A DNA stretch of 64,000 nucleotides, taken from the NCBI GenBank assembly GCA_019359395.1, contig JAHHHK010000039.1, positions 1 to 64,000 on the forward strand, written 5' to 3'. Of this stretch, positions 18,421 to 26,618 are shown one piece after another. The translations under genes were made by a program, and so were the position numbers. Each line of letters opens with the position of its first letter. The first letter of the stretch is position 1. The stretch is from Komarekiella atlantica HA4396-MV6. Its GTDB lineage: Bacteria > Cyanobacteriota > Cyanobacteriia > Cyanobacteriales > Nostocaceae. The notes under the pieces are model-generated. The model searched no databases, had not been told where the DNA came from, and saw only the letters and a program-made list of their open reading frames with translations.

Positions 18421-18680
18421 CTAATATTGCGGTTTCAATTGAGCGGTTACTAAACCTAACTGTGCCAGCATATCTAAAAGTCCCTGACTGGATAAATCTT
18501 CATGAAAATAGATTTTCCAGATAGTTGTGTACATAGCGATATCAGACGCAGTTAACACAATCTGTTTGGGAACTTCGATACCAGGGGTTGGCGTAGCTGA
18601 GGCAGTACCACTACCAACAGCATAAGTTGCGATGCGATCGCTAAAACGGCTTCTAATCTTCTTTTGCCCAGACTACTCAC
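18421..18680 (-). pseudogene. Frameshifted small gene of unknown function
   Basis: A GTG at 18678-18680 opens SSLGKRRLEAVL, which then continues sensibly only in another frame: SDRIATYAVGSGTASATPTP, then GIEVPKQIVLTASDIAMY and TTIWKIYFHEDLSSQGLLDM, ending in QLKPQY and a stop at 18421-18423. The switch point is at the HIP1 octamer near 18640, where restoring one A after TTTTA would rejoin the two frames. The downstream part is protein-like in composition and has no start of its own. I do not recognise the family. The single missing base suggests recent decay or a sequencing error. Confidence 0.5.
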
Positions 18681-18873
18681 GTTTTTATCTTCTGTAACTT
18701 TTCTTTTGCAGAGGCAATATTTACTTGCAAGGTTTACCAAACTCAGCACTCTTCATAGTTTATTATCACAAGCACATTAGCTTAGTTACTTACCCGATTA
18801 GGCGATGTCGCTTGAATATTCTCCGCGATATCTTAAAAGTATCAGGAGTTAATGAACTCTGGAGACTATAATT

Positions 18874-19251
18874 ATGAAAAAAATTATTACAGTTAGTCTA
18901 ATAGCTTTAGCCACCACTACTGGATTTCTACTTAACAATCAACCTGCTCAAGCTCACAAGCGTTACTATCACTATCGCCCATATTATACACGTCCATTAA
19001 ACTACTGCTATCCCATTACTGAATGGCTTGTTGACGAAGATCCTGCATATCATCCTCAAGCTTATGCTGATGGCTATCGCCAAGGGAAAAATAGCGCTAA
19101 AAAAGGACAGGCTTATAAACCGCGTACTGCTGGCGGTGAATTTAGTCGTGGTTTTGATGATGGTTATTATGGCAGAGAATTTGCAGGGCAAAAACAAATA
19201 GTTCCTAACATAGTTAAGCCATACGCCACAACACAATGCGGTTGGTTTTAA
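18874..19251 (+). CDS. Secreted small protein of unknown function
   Basis: 125 residues with a clear Sec signal peptide: KKIITVSLIALATTTGFLL then NNQPAQA before HKRYY, giving cleavage after AQA at about residue 27. The mature part is rich in Tyr, His and Gly (HYRPYYTRP; FDDGYYGREF) and contains two similar segments, QAYADGYRQGKNSAKKG and GGEFSRGFDDGYYGREF, resembling a duplicated GY-R-G motif. Two cysteines, one near the start and one at the end, could form a disulfide. It is probably periplasmic or extracellular. The function is not recognised. Confidence 0.7.
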   Translation: MKKIITVSLIALATTTGFLLNNQPAQAHKRYYHYRPYYTRPLNYCYPITEWLVDEDPAYHPQAYADGYRQGKNSAKKGQAYKPRTAGGEFSRGFDDGYYGREFAGQKQIVPNIVKPYATTQCGWF

Positions 19252-19289
19252 TTCTTTACCAATTCATCTCACGTCTGACCTAGAGAGAA

Positions 19290-19425
19290 AATCGCCCAAA
19301 ATCCTGAGTCTACTTGAGTAGACTTTTGCTATTAGCCAGAGAATGAATTCTTTAGCGGGTGAGGAGGCCAACACTAAAGCTATTTTTAGCTGAAGTTGAC
19401 ACCAATGGGCAATGCCATGCCCTTA
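19290..19425. repeat. Dispersed palindromic element
   Basis: The element runs AATCGCCC, GAGTCTACTTGAGTAGACTTTTGCTAT, an AATTC-centred palindrome, GGCCAACACTAAAGCTATTTT and ends near TTGACACCAATGGGCA (each quoted in parts: GTCTACTTGAGTAGAC is the first stem). A closely matching copy lies inverted at about 26867-26995, and a shorter version at 12328. Function unknown. Confidence 0.65.
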
Positions 19426-19466
19426 CGAGAAATTTATATGTATCACGATTTTCGTGAATTGGTATG

Positions 19467-19663
19467 AGAGGATGTCTGAAAAGCTAGGTAATGGTATATT
19501 TTGTCATTCTGACTGGAGCAGAGCGGAAGGAAGAATCTCTATTGTCCGTTAATTTCTAAGATGCTTCTCTACGAGACGCTCCGCGTAGCTTGGCTTTTGC
19601 GTAGGGGTACATTACGCTATCGCTTCATTCAGCATGACAATTTTGACTTCTCAGACATCCTCT
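19467..19663. mobile_element. MITE-like element with terminal inverted repeats
   Basis: The 197-bp segment begins AGAGGATGTCTGA and ends TCAGACATCCTCT, perfect 13-bp terminal inverted repeats. The interior has GTCATTCTGAC and CAGCATGACAATT, wording shared with the elements at 22845 and 28458. No transposase is encoded, so it would be non-autonomous. Confidence 0.65.
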
Positions 19664-19869
19664 GAGTGCTGAGCGATGTAAAATGGCTGCGCTTAGAGCG
19701 GATAGCTATGGTTTAGCCCGTGCTAAGCCTGGTTTAGTGTTGACAGGTGCTAATTTTTCGCGTATATGACGTATATTCAGCCGCAATTGTCCAAAATAAC
19801 CTTGAGATGAACATTTAGCGAATGCTACCGTCTACAAGGTGACACAGGATTTGAGGGATTTCTCTAACC

Positions 19870-21918
19870 ATGAAGCGTAAACACAAAGTAGCTGAGCGTC
19901 AGACGTCGCTGATTAGTCTCAGCTTAATATCTACTTTAATTGCACCTTATTTTGCTTTTATCTTTGCTGCTCGTGCAAATGCCGCACCCAGAACCCCAGA
20001 CAAAAGCGTTAATTGCGAGATTTTAGTTGTGGGTGGTGGACTATCCGGCGTGGCGACGGCTTACGAAGGATTACTAGCAGGGCAAACAGTTTGTATAACG
20101 GAAATTACCGACTGGCTGGGAGGACAAATTTCGGCTCAAGGGACATCTGCATTAGATGAACGACCAACCCAGCGAGCTCGCCAGTTTTATTCTCGCGGCT
20201 ATCTGGAATTGCGAAACCGGATTGAGCGCAAATATGGAGAACTTAACCCCGGTGATTGCTGGGTAAGTGATTCCTGTTTTCTTCCCCGTGATGCTCACAA
20301 TATTCTCAATCAGATGCTCAAAGATGCTGAAAAGCGTGGCAGAGGTAAGTTGCAATGGTTTCCAAATACGGTAATAAAGGATTTAGATATTAGTAGTAAT
20401 GGCAAAATAATTGATAGTGCGATCGCAATTCAACATCAACCAGTAAAAGGTTCACCACCCCTCAATACCTTTACTTTATCTCAAAGCATTGAAGATGCAT
20501 ATCGCTACCAAGACTCATCTCGGTTTACCAAAACTATTATCCGTTTTATTCCCAAGCAATCAAAAACCAACGCCCCTAAATGGTATGTCGTAGACGCCAG
20601 CGAAACCGGAGAAATTATCGCCCTGGCTGATGTTCCCTATCGATTAGGTATTGATGCTCGTTCTTATCTAGAGCCTTCTTCTTCCAGTACTACAAACGAT
20701 CCTTATTGTACGCAAGGTTTTACCTACACCTTTGCAATGGAGGCAACCAAGGAACCGCAACAACAGAAAATGCCCCCATTCTATTTACAATATTCACCAT
20801 ATTTCAGCTATGAATTAACACGACTGGCAAACTTTGATTTAGTTTTTACCTACCGTCGGATTTGGAGTCCTAGGAAAGGGAAACCAGCAACATTCGGTGG
20901 TGTCAAGTTTACTACTCCAACGCCAGGAGATATCTCCATGCAAAACTGGACTTGGGGTAACGACTACCGCCCAGGAACCGCCAGAGACAACCTAGTTTAC
21001 ACTCGCCAACAGTTGCAAGGCACTGGACAGTTAAAGCCAGGGGGATGGATGGGGGGACTGCGAACAGAAAGCCTCCGCAAAGCCGAGGAAAACGCTCTTT
21101 CATTCTTTTATTGGCTCTACGCTGGAACAACAGATTCCCAACTTGGCAATGGTGTCAAGCAGCCGCGAACGAATAACCGCTTATTATCAGGTATAAATTC
21201 TCCAATGGGGACAGCGCATGGTTTATCGAAATATCCCTATATGCGAGAAGGACGCCGCGTTATTGGACGCCCTAGCTGGGGACAACCAGGCGGCTTTGGT
21301 ATTTGGGAAATTGATATTTCTCGGCGTGATTACAATGATGAGTATTATCGTAAGACTCTACCAGCAGATATGTATCGCAGGTTAAGAGCAGCACTTTCCG
21401 GTTTAGAAGCAGTATCAGTAATTGAGGGTAGAGTTTCCCCAGATAAAGCAATGCGGCGGACTCGTTCTACCATCTTCCCGGATTCTGTGGGTATTGGTCA
21501 CTACGCCATAGATTTCCATCCTTGCATGGTGAACAGCCCACCTGAAGCCCCTGGTAACAAAGAACGTCCAGGTGAACGGCGGGGGGCTGGCCAAGCTTAT
21601 CCCTTCCAAATTGCCTTGAGGGCGATGATTCCTCAAAAAATTGACAATTTGCTCGTCGGCGGTAAAAGCATCGCTACTAGTCACATCGCCGCCGCTGCCT
21701 ATCGTGTACACTCCTTTGAATGGTCTGCTGGCGCAGCTGCGGGAACTGTTGCAGCTTTTGCTATCAAAAATGCTATTGCACCTTACCAACTAGTGGATGA
21801 TTTACCCAAATCAGAACCACAACTAGAAGCCCTCAAACGCCTGTTGAAGCAAAATGGCAACCCCACTGCTTTCCCCGACACATCCATTTTTAACGAAAAC
21901 TGGGATAATTGGCGGTAG
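19870..21918 (+). CDS. Exported FAD-dependent oxidoreductase
   Basis: 682 residues. After an N-terminal hydrophobic stretch and ARANA (possible signal cleavage after residue 38) comes a dinucleotide fold, CEILVVGGGLSGVATAYEG, with GGGLSG at 55-60, then LGGQISAQG, typical of the FAD-dependent oxidoreductase family that includes FAD_oxidored proteins. Late motifs DNLLVGGKSIATSHIA and HSFEWSAGAAAGTVAA fit the second FAD-contacting region. The substrate is unknown. There is no twin-arginine motif, although FAD proteins usually fold before export. It is a single gene followed by STRR-type heptamers. Confidence 0.82.
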   Translation: MKRKHKVAERQTSLISLSLISTLIAPYFAFIFAARANAAPRTPDKSVNCEILVVGGGLSGVATAYEGLLAGQTVCITEITDWLGGQISAQGTSALDERPTQRARQFYSRGYLELRNRIERKYGELNPGDCWVSDSCFLPRDAHNILNQMLKDAEKRGRGKLQWFPNTVIKDLDISSNGKIIDSAIAIQHQPVKGSPPLNTFTLSQSIEDAYRYQDSSRFTKTIIRFIPKQSKTNAPKWYVVDASETGEIIALADVPYRLGIDARSYLEPSSSSTTNDPYCTQGFTYTFAMEATKEPQQQKMPPFYLQYSPYFSYELTRLANFDLVFTYRRIWSPRKGKPATFGGVKFTTPTPGDISMQNWTWGNDYRPGTARDNLVYTRQQLQGTGQLKPGGWMGGLRTESLRKAEENALSFFYWLYAGTTDSQLGNGVKQPRTNNRLLSGINSPMGTAHGLSKYPYMREGRRVIGRPSWGQPGGFGIWEIDISRRDYNDEYYRKTLPADMYRRLRAALSGLEAVSVIEGRVSPDKAMRRTRSTIFPDSVGIGHYAIDFHPCMVNSPPEAPGNKERPGERRGAGQAYPFQIALRAMIPQKIDNLLVGGKSIATSHIAAAAYRVHSFEWSAGAAAGTVAAFAIKNAIAPYQLVDDLPKSEPQLEALKRLLKQNGNPTAFPDTSIFNENWDNWR

Positions 21919-21920
21919 GC

Positions 21921-22053
21921 GCTGGGATTGGGGACTGGGTACTGGGTATTGGGGAACTCGGGGCCCCCTCTGGGGATAAGGGGCAATAGGGACTGGGAAA
22001 ACTCTTTCTTTCTTAATTCCTAATCCCTAATCCCTAATCCTCAGTCCCCAGAC
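21921..22053. repeat. STRR1-like heptamer tracts
   Basis: GGGATTGGGGACTGGGTACTGG and TAATCCCTAATCCCTAATCC are runs of near-heptamers of the CCCCAGT/CCCTAAT type on either strand. Such short tandemly repeated repetitive sequences are known from heterocystous cyanobacteria. A 25-bp segment starting GGGGCCCCCTCTGG inside is repeated at about 24662. Confidence 0.65.
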
Positions 22054-22115
22054 AATGAACTAAACTAGTTATCTATTAGTGTAGTTTTGTAAAACCCTAT
22101 TGACTATATTGTTCT

Positions 22116-22442
22116 ATGGTTACGACACTTTCAGCAGCGGTTTACGGGATGGCCACAGCACCAACTGTAGCTCCTGAACGGTCTAATCAAGTCACCCGTA
22201 AAACTTATCCGAATTACAAGGTGATTGTATTAAACGATGATTTTAATACATTTCAACACGTGTCTGAATGTTTGATGAAGTATATTCCAAACATGACTAG
22301 CGATCGCGCCTGGGATCTCACTAATCAGGTACACTTTGAAGGTCAGGCAATCGTCTGGGTTGGGCCTCAAGAAGCTGCGGAACTGTATCACCAGCAGTTG
22401 CGTCGAGCTGGTCTAACAATGGCTCCTCTGGAAGCAGCTTAA
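22116..22442 (+). CDS. clpS: ATP-dependent Clp protease adaptor ClpS
   Basis: 108 residues. After a non-conserved 25-residue lead comes the ClpS core: YPNYKVIVLNDDFNTFQHV, with the NDD substrate-binding region, then VHFEGQAIVWVGPQEAAELY and HQQLRRAGLTMAPLE. ClpS docks on the ClpC/ClpA N-domain and delivers N-degron substrates (family knowledge). Seven bases separate its stop from the next ATG, so it forms an operon with the DUF2103 gene. Confidence 0.93.
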   Translation: MVTTLSAAVYGMATAPTVAPERSNQVTRKTYPNYKVIVLNDDFNTFQHVSECLMKYIPNMTSDRAWDLTNQVHFEGQAIVWVGPQEAAELYHQQLRRAGLTMAPLEAA

Positions 22443-22448
22443 ATTATC

Positions 22449-22772
22449 ATGGGCAAACCTACTGCTAAATCCCTCCGAGCGGCTTCTCAAAAAGTTGGCA
22501 GACTAGTTTGGAATCACTCGACTCATATTTCAGGTCTTATCCCAATTTTAGAACGTCTGTGTCAACAAGATGGCATTCAAACCGTCACGCCAGGAGTCAT
22601 TGGACGGGTAAAAGGTCATTGTCCTAAAATGCAACTCCGTGTATCTGTACCGATTCGCGGAGGCTATAAAGCGATTGCCCGACAGGGTAAAACTGTGCAA
22701 GAAGTATTTATTCTTACACCCTTGGCTCAGGATCAACTCGAAACGGCGATCGCGATCGCTATGAAAATTTAA
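22449..22772 (+). CDS. DUF2103 putative metal-binding protein
   Basis: 107 residues, basic, matching the DUF2103 pattern: GRLVWNHSTHISGLIPIL, GVIGRVKGHCPKMQLRV and GYKAIARQGKTVQEVFILT. Conserved His and Cys (NHSTH, GHC) are the likely metal ligands. It directly follows clpS with a tiny gap, so the two are probably co-transcribed. The function is unknown; a role linked to proteolysis is only context. Confidence 0.85.
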   Translation: MGKPTAKSLRAASQKVGRLVWNHSTHISGLIPILERLCQQDGIQTVTPGVIGRVKGHCPKMQLRVSVPIRGGYKAIARQGKTVQEVFILTPLAQDQLETAIAIAMKI

Positions 22773-22844
22773 TCAATTTGAATTTGATAGTCAAAAGCCA
22801 AAAATTTAAAGTCAAAAATTTTGTGAATATTGACTCTTGACTAT

Positions 22845-22990
22845 TAGACCTCCTGCAAAAGTCAGAAAACTATTAGTGTCATTCTGACCAGAACGTAGTG
22901 GAGGGTTCGCGTAGCGTTCCGCAGGAAAGAATCTCCGAGATGTTTCGCTCCGCTCAACATGACAATTTAAGCATTTATGCAAGAGGTCTA
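22845..22990. mobile_element. MITE-like element, copy A
   Basis: Starts TAGACCTCCTGCA and ends TGCAAGAGGTCTA, near-perfect terminal inverted repeats. The interior reads GTCATTCTGACCAGAACG and TGTTTCGCTCCGCTCAACA. An inverted, slightly shorter copy sits at 28458-28584. Confidence 0.7.
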
Positions 22991-23190
22991 TTGTACAGAC
23001 GCGATTAATCGCTACCCTTAACCATTGTACAGACACGATTAATCGCTACCCTTAACCATTGTACAGACACGATTAATCGCTCCCTTAACCATTGTACAGA
23101 CACGATTAATCGCTACCCTTAACCATTGTACAGACACGATTAATCGCTACCCTTAACCATTGTACAGACGCGATTAATCGCGTCTCTACT
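22991..23190. repeat. Six tandem copies of a 34-bp repeat
   Basis: Units begin TTGTACAGACACGATTAATC and end GCTACCCTTAACCA, starting at 22991, 23025, 23059, 23092, 23126 and 23160; one unit is a base shorter. The core ACGATTAATCG is palindromic, and the first and last units carry the longer GCGATTAATCGC form. Single copies of the same core occur near 40.94, 42.65, 52.2 and 56.35 kb. Confidence 0.9.
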
Positions 23191-23195
23191 TTTAA

Positions 23196-23531
23196 CTATT
23201 CCTCAACCCGATGTACTGCGAATTTATGTAGTGGCAGACTGAGGATGCAAGAAAAAGTTAAAAAATATGACAAAGCGGTAGTTATTTTTAAAGTCGTGAT
23301 TACAGTTTCCCAGTCAGGTAAAACTAACTTCTCAACGCCAAAAGCAACACAGTAAACTAGCCAGTAAGTAAAGCTCATTCTAAACAAAATTAGCTCTGTT
23401 TCTTCTACATCATCTTTTTGCTGCTTGTTGTTCCACAGTAACATTAGCCCAACAATACAAGCTACAAAAGAAACAGCAACAGCAACTTCGTGACAAAATA
23501 AGTTTACCGAATGCATTTGTGTTGATCCCAA
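23196..23531 (-). CDS. Small membrane protein of unknown function
   Basis: 111 residues with three probable membrane helices: AVAVSFVACIVGLMLLW (about 13-30), FRMSFTYWLVYCVAFGVEKL (about 50-68) and ITTALSYFLTFSCILSLPL (about 83-101). A charged loop KQQKDDVEETE lies between the first two. No family was recognised. It lies alone between the tandem repeat and a pseudogene. The upstream A-rich region gives no clear ribosome site, so the start is uncertain. Confidence 0.5.
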   Translation of the reverse strand: MGSTQMHSVNLFCHEVAVAVSFVACIVGLMLLWNNKQQKDDVEETELILFRMSFTYWLVYCVAFGVEKLVLPDWETVITTLKITTALSYFLTFSCILSLPLHKFAVHRVEE

Positions 23532-23649
23532 GATTTTTTATATTGAAATTCAGTCTAAAGGAATATTCCTTACAGATCCAAAAACTATTTACAAACTGCA
23601 ATAGAACAGTGCAACCTATGTAAACAATTGCAACAAAGATATAGACTTG

Positions 23650-24446
23650 TCATTTGTCATTAGTGAAAACTAAGAACAAATGACTGTAACATCTGATGGC
23701 ACTCATTGGCTTTTCGTAACTAGTTATCCAACGACAACAGACAGCAGGATGCTCGCAAAAGCTCAATAAGTTGTGCTGCTCGCTGAAAGTTTCTGCCAAA
23801 CTTAAGCCTGATTGTTGTGACAGCAATTGAATCAGTTGTGCCAAGAAAAGATGAATTGCGGGAGCGTAGCGGAGACTACGCCAAATCACAAACTTAAACT
23901 CATCCTTAATCTGCTCTGCCAGCTTAACAGAAAGCCAAGTTTTACCAATTTCACCCATGCCGCAGAGTGCAACCAAGCGGCAGCAGTTTTCCAGAATCCA
24001 TTGCCTCAGCTTCAGCAATTCTGAAGAGTGCCCATAAAAACCCTAGACATCGGGAGCTTTACTCCAGTCAACATAATTTTGCTTTTTGAATTGTCCTGCA
24101 CCTGCTGCTAGAGAATTTTGGCTTGGAGAAACAGAAATAGGTAACAAGTTGCTCGTCATGACGGCTGTCTGATTCTCTGCTTGCTGTTCATAGTCTTCCC
24201 GCTTTAGTACCAGATTAAATGCCCAAAGCAGCGACTAAGGGTGTGTTTATCCACTCCCACATCACCAGCCAATACTTTCATCAACGTATTTGGAGTTAGT
24301 TCAGTGCGGAAGCTTAAGGCTGCTAGGGTATAACGTTTACTTGCGTTTTCTCGAATTTCTGCCTGAGATTTTGCAGTCTTAAGCTTTTGTAAACCGTAGG
24401 AACTTAAGACCACACCTCTTTTACGTGAATGCTTGGGTAGATACAT
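23650..24446 (-). pseudogene. Decayed vMAP-HTH / NB-ARC NTPase gene
   Basis: The N-terminal part (SRKRGVVLSSYGLQKL, ASKRYTLAALSFRTELTPN, GDVGVDKHTLSRCF) is the helix-turn-helix module that heads cyanobacterial NB-ARC/WD40 proteins. It then shifts frame near 24225 (one T missing in TGCTTTGGGCA) and continues AFNLVLKREDYEQQ. The NTPase part reads DWSKAPDV, a TAG stop at 24043-24045, then GFYGHSSELLKLRQWI and P-loop ALCGMGEIGKTWLSVKLA. A further one-base loss near 23760 breaks LLSF into LRASCCLLSLDN before another stop. The sensor repeats expected after the NTPase are absent. At least three independent lesions make this a clear pseudogene. Confidence 0.85.
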
Positions 24447-24509
24447 TTGGCTGGAGGCAAAATACGAAAACTTTTGTCTTAAATAATCTCTTAAAATCCT
24501 GGCTAGCAA

Positions 24510-24928
24510 AAGCTTTGGGGAATTGATATTAAAAAACTGTAAATATTTGTTTGATCTTTCTAAACTTTCGTAGTTAAATTCAGATTGAGGTCAAATATTC
24601 TACAACAGACTATTCAATTGCAATCTATTCATCAAGAAGGCTCAGGGGAAAAGGGGAAGGTGGGGCCCCCTCTGGGGATAAGGGGCGGGGGAAAAGGTAA
24701 AAACCGAACTTCTCTACCAGACGCTTGGGCGAACGTCCCGCTACGCGCTAACACCTGCTTTTTTGCCGAAATAATCCTTCTATTATGTGGGAGGTAAAAC
24801 AAGCGTGGAATTGTGGACGACCTGTTTACCCCTTTTCTCTTTAACCTTTTCCCCTCTTTAGTTTTTATTTACCCATCGTGACAACGATAAGTTCACTATC
24901 AAGAAAAGTGTTTTTTTAGGAGAAAAGT
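24510..24928. other. Intergenic region with repeat pieces
   Basis: A 419-bp spacer. It contains the GGGGCCCCCTCTGGGGATAA segment shared with 21.96 kb, and G-rich/A-rich low-complexity sequence. The final 30 bp carry the ribosome site of the next gene. Confidence 0.4.
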
Positions 24929-25369
24929 ATGCCAAAAGTTAATATTTCTGCTTATCAAAAGGTTGAGAAAATTAGATGGACAAAGGAGTACATGGATGAA
25001 AATCTAAACAACCTAAAAATAATTAAAATTGATGATTTAACAATTGCTGACGCAAGGAGTGGGATAATTTTGGAAGGATTAGATCTTGGCACAGATGGAA
25101 CAGCACATATCAATTTAACCGTTCCTGATGGAATTGAATACCTTCATTTGAGCATTTTTGATAAGAAAAATACTGGTCAAACTAAAGCAGCTATCTATTA
25201 TCAGATTGCAAGTTGGGATAAAGATATAAAATTAACAAAAGTGGAGAAGACTTACATAGACGGAAAAATGACAAAGATTACGAATTCGCAATACAATCAA
25301 GAACCTCTACTGAAGCAGGATCTTGAGAAAATTTTGACTGTGTTATTTGAAGGCTGCAAGAGCAATTGA
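24929..25369 (+). CDS. Unknown 146-residue protein
   Basis: The start is well supported by AGGAGA at 24918-24923, five bases before the ATG. The protein is acidic to neutral, lysine-rich and without membrane segments. Alternating segments (TAHINLTVPDGIEYLHLSIF and AAIYYQIASWDKDIKLTKV) suggest a small beta-sandwich-like domain, with a helical C-terminus LLKQDLEKILTVLFEGCK. No family was recognised. Codon use is more AT-rich than in the neighbours, and it is an isolated gene between repeats, so recent acquisition is possible. Confidence 0.6.
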   Translation: MPKVNISAYQKVEKIRWTKEYMDENLNNLKIIKIDDLTIADARSGIILEGLDLGTDGTAHINLTVPDGIEYLHLSIFDKKNTGQTKAAIYYQIASWDKDIKLTKVEKTYIDGKMTKITNSQYNQEPLLKQDLEKILTVLFEGCKSN

Positions 25370-25599
25370 GTGTGACACCATGACAAATTTTAAACTGTGA
25401 GCAACGCTCAATTTAACTGTCCTATCTTGAATTACCCAGAAGCAAACCTTCTTTTATAGAACACTAGCACACTATAGTAGACAAAATTCCGAGATAAGCA
25501 ATTAGTTATTTTGATACATTTTAGTAATTAAGATTTTTGCTTCTGGCGTATGTTCCTGGGCAATTGCATAACGCAATTCACCTATTTTTTAACAATTTC

Positions 25600-25662
25600 A
25601 GCCGAAGCCTAAGCTAACACAATTAATAACCTGCGGTCTAAGCTCGCCATCTACAATACAGT
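25600..25662 (+). pseudogene. Partial duplicate of the downstream 137-residue gene
   Basis: GCGGTCTAAGCTCGCCATCT then ACAATAC nearly repeats GCGGTCTAAGCTTGCTACCT then ACAATAC at about 26342-26368 inside the next gene. The similarity extends upstream through GAAGCCTA. It covers the codons for DLRSKLATYNT and has no open frame of its own, so it is a short relic. Confidence 0.55.
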
Positions 25663-25842
25663 GCGATCGCTTATGAGATTCTGACCTTGAATGGTAACAG
25701 CGATCGCAGTGTCATGTTTACCAAAATACTCTACAAAATCGTTTCACATTGAATTTTATCAAACTAATCATCACCAACTAGCAACTAAATGGTGATTGTT
25801 CAAATTCAAACGCTAGTTGTCAAAATTTAAACGTTTGTAGCT

Positions 25843-26040
25843 AATGCTGCATCATGTATAAGTAATGCTTAAGTGTTTGCAACTCAGCTATAATTAATTA
25901 CAGCAAATGCTTCATACTTCGCAACAAATGCTGCATTATGTATAAGTAATGCTTAAGCTTTTACAACCTAGGTATAATTAATTGCAACAAATGCTATTTT
26001 ATTTATAAGTATCGCTTAAATCATTGCAGCAATCGTTGCA
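25843..26040. repeat. Degenerate 63-84 bp tandem repeats
   Basis: Three units start at about 25843, 25927 and 25990 with AATGCTGCAT(C/T)ATGTATAA or a variant, followed by GTAATGCTTAAG and a TATAATTAATT(A/G)CA end. The first unit is about 21 bp longer. TATAATTAATT could act as -10-like sequence in each unit, but this is not established. Confidence 0.7.
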
Positions 26041-26204
26041 TTGAGATTATGTATGCATTGAATAGAATAATTGAAAAATTATCTAAGTAAAATTAACTAA
26101 TCTTTTTGAGATGCGATCGCAACTTATTTGCTAGATTTTTCTCAGGTCAATCAAACAGACTCCTGTATAAAACAGTACTAGCAACCTAGTAACAGGAATG
26201 TATT

Positions 26205-26618
26205 ATGGCGCGTCGTAAAAGAAATTCCAGCGTTTTAGAACGAGCTGAGCGGCGTATTGAAAGCTTGCAATCCCTTAACGTAGAACTCGACTTTGGCCAA
26301 GGAGTGACTGTAGAAGCCTACACCGCCAATATTAACGATTTGCGGTCTAAGCTTGCTACCTACAATACTGCTTTATCCTCCATCGACAAACTCACAGATG
26401 ACGTAAGAAACGCAGAACAGGTTGTGCTAGCAATGTCAGAAAAGATGTTAATGGGAGTTGGCAGTCGATATGGTAAAACCAGTCAGGAATACGAGATGGC
26501 AGGTGGTGTGCGACGCCGCAAGAATAGCCGACGCGCAACGGGCAATTCAAGACGCTCTGCCCAGGCTGCTTCTGTAAATGGGGCATTGCTGAAGAGAGCA
26601 GAGAGAGAAGGAGAGTAG
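26205..26618 (+). CDS. Small basic coiled-coil protein of unknown function
   Basis: 137 residues. Residues 1-25 are basic (ARRKRNSSVLERAERRIESL), the middle (about 40-85) is a helical, heptad-like segment (INDLRSKLATYNTALSSIDK) and the C-terminus is very basic (VRRRKNSRRATGNSRRSAQ). This suggests nucleic-acid binding or a structural role. No family was assigned. AACAGGA at about 26191 is a plausible ribosome site. A relic of its own coding sequence lies 600 bp upstream. Confidence 0.7.
   Translation: MARRKRNSSVLERAERRIESLQSLNVELDFGQGVTVEAYTANINDLRSKLATYNTALSSIDKLTDDVRNAEQVVLAMSEKMLMGVGSRYGKTSQEYEMAGGVRRRKNSRRATGNSRRSAQAASVNGALLKRAEREGE

Larger units (their letters stand above)
19252..19869. 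other. Repeat-filled intergenic region
   Basis: A 618-bp spacer almost filled with two dispersed repeats, described separately (19290-19425 and 19467-19663). The last 200 bp should hold the promoter of the flavoprotein gene; no clear regulatory site was recognised. Confidence 0.4.
25370..26204. other. Intergenic region with gene relic and tandem repeats
   Basis: An 835-bp spacer. A relic of the downstream gene lies near 25600-25662, degenerate tandem repeats lie at 25843-26040, and the last 160 bp should hold the promoter of the 137-residue gene. No RNA gene was recognised. Confidence 0.45.

Noticed and set aside
18300-18524. 74-codon plus-strand reading frame
   Set aside because: It runs antisense to the better supported frameshifted gene and starts inside a low-complexity repeat; no coding features.
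18552-18749. 66-codon minus-strand frame
   Set aside because: Only its middle part (from GTG at 18680) matches the frameshifted gene; the end is an out-of-frame product of the lost base.
22991-23190. CRISPR-like array
   Set aside because: The repeats are contiguous 34-bp units with no variable spacers, so this is a tandem repeat.
23827-24024. 65-codon plus-strand frame
   Set aside because: Antisense to the NB-ARC pseudogene, which has clear homology-type motifs.
24585-24797. 70-codon frame with glycine-rich stretch
   Set aside because: It translates G-rich repeat DNA shared with 21.96 kb.
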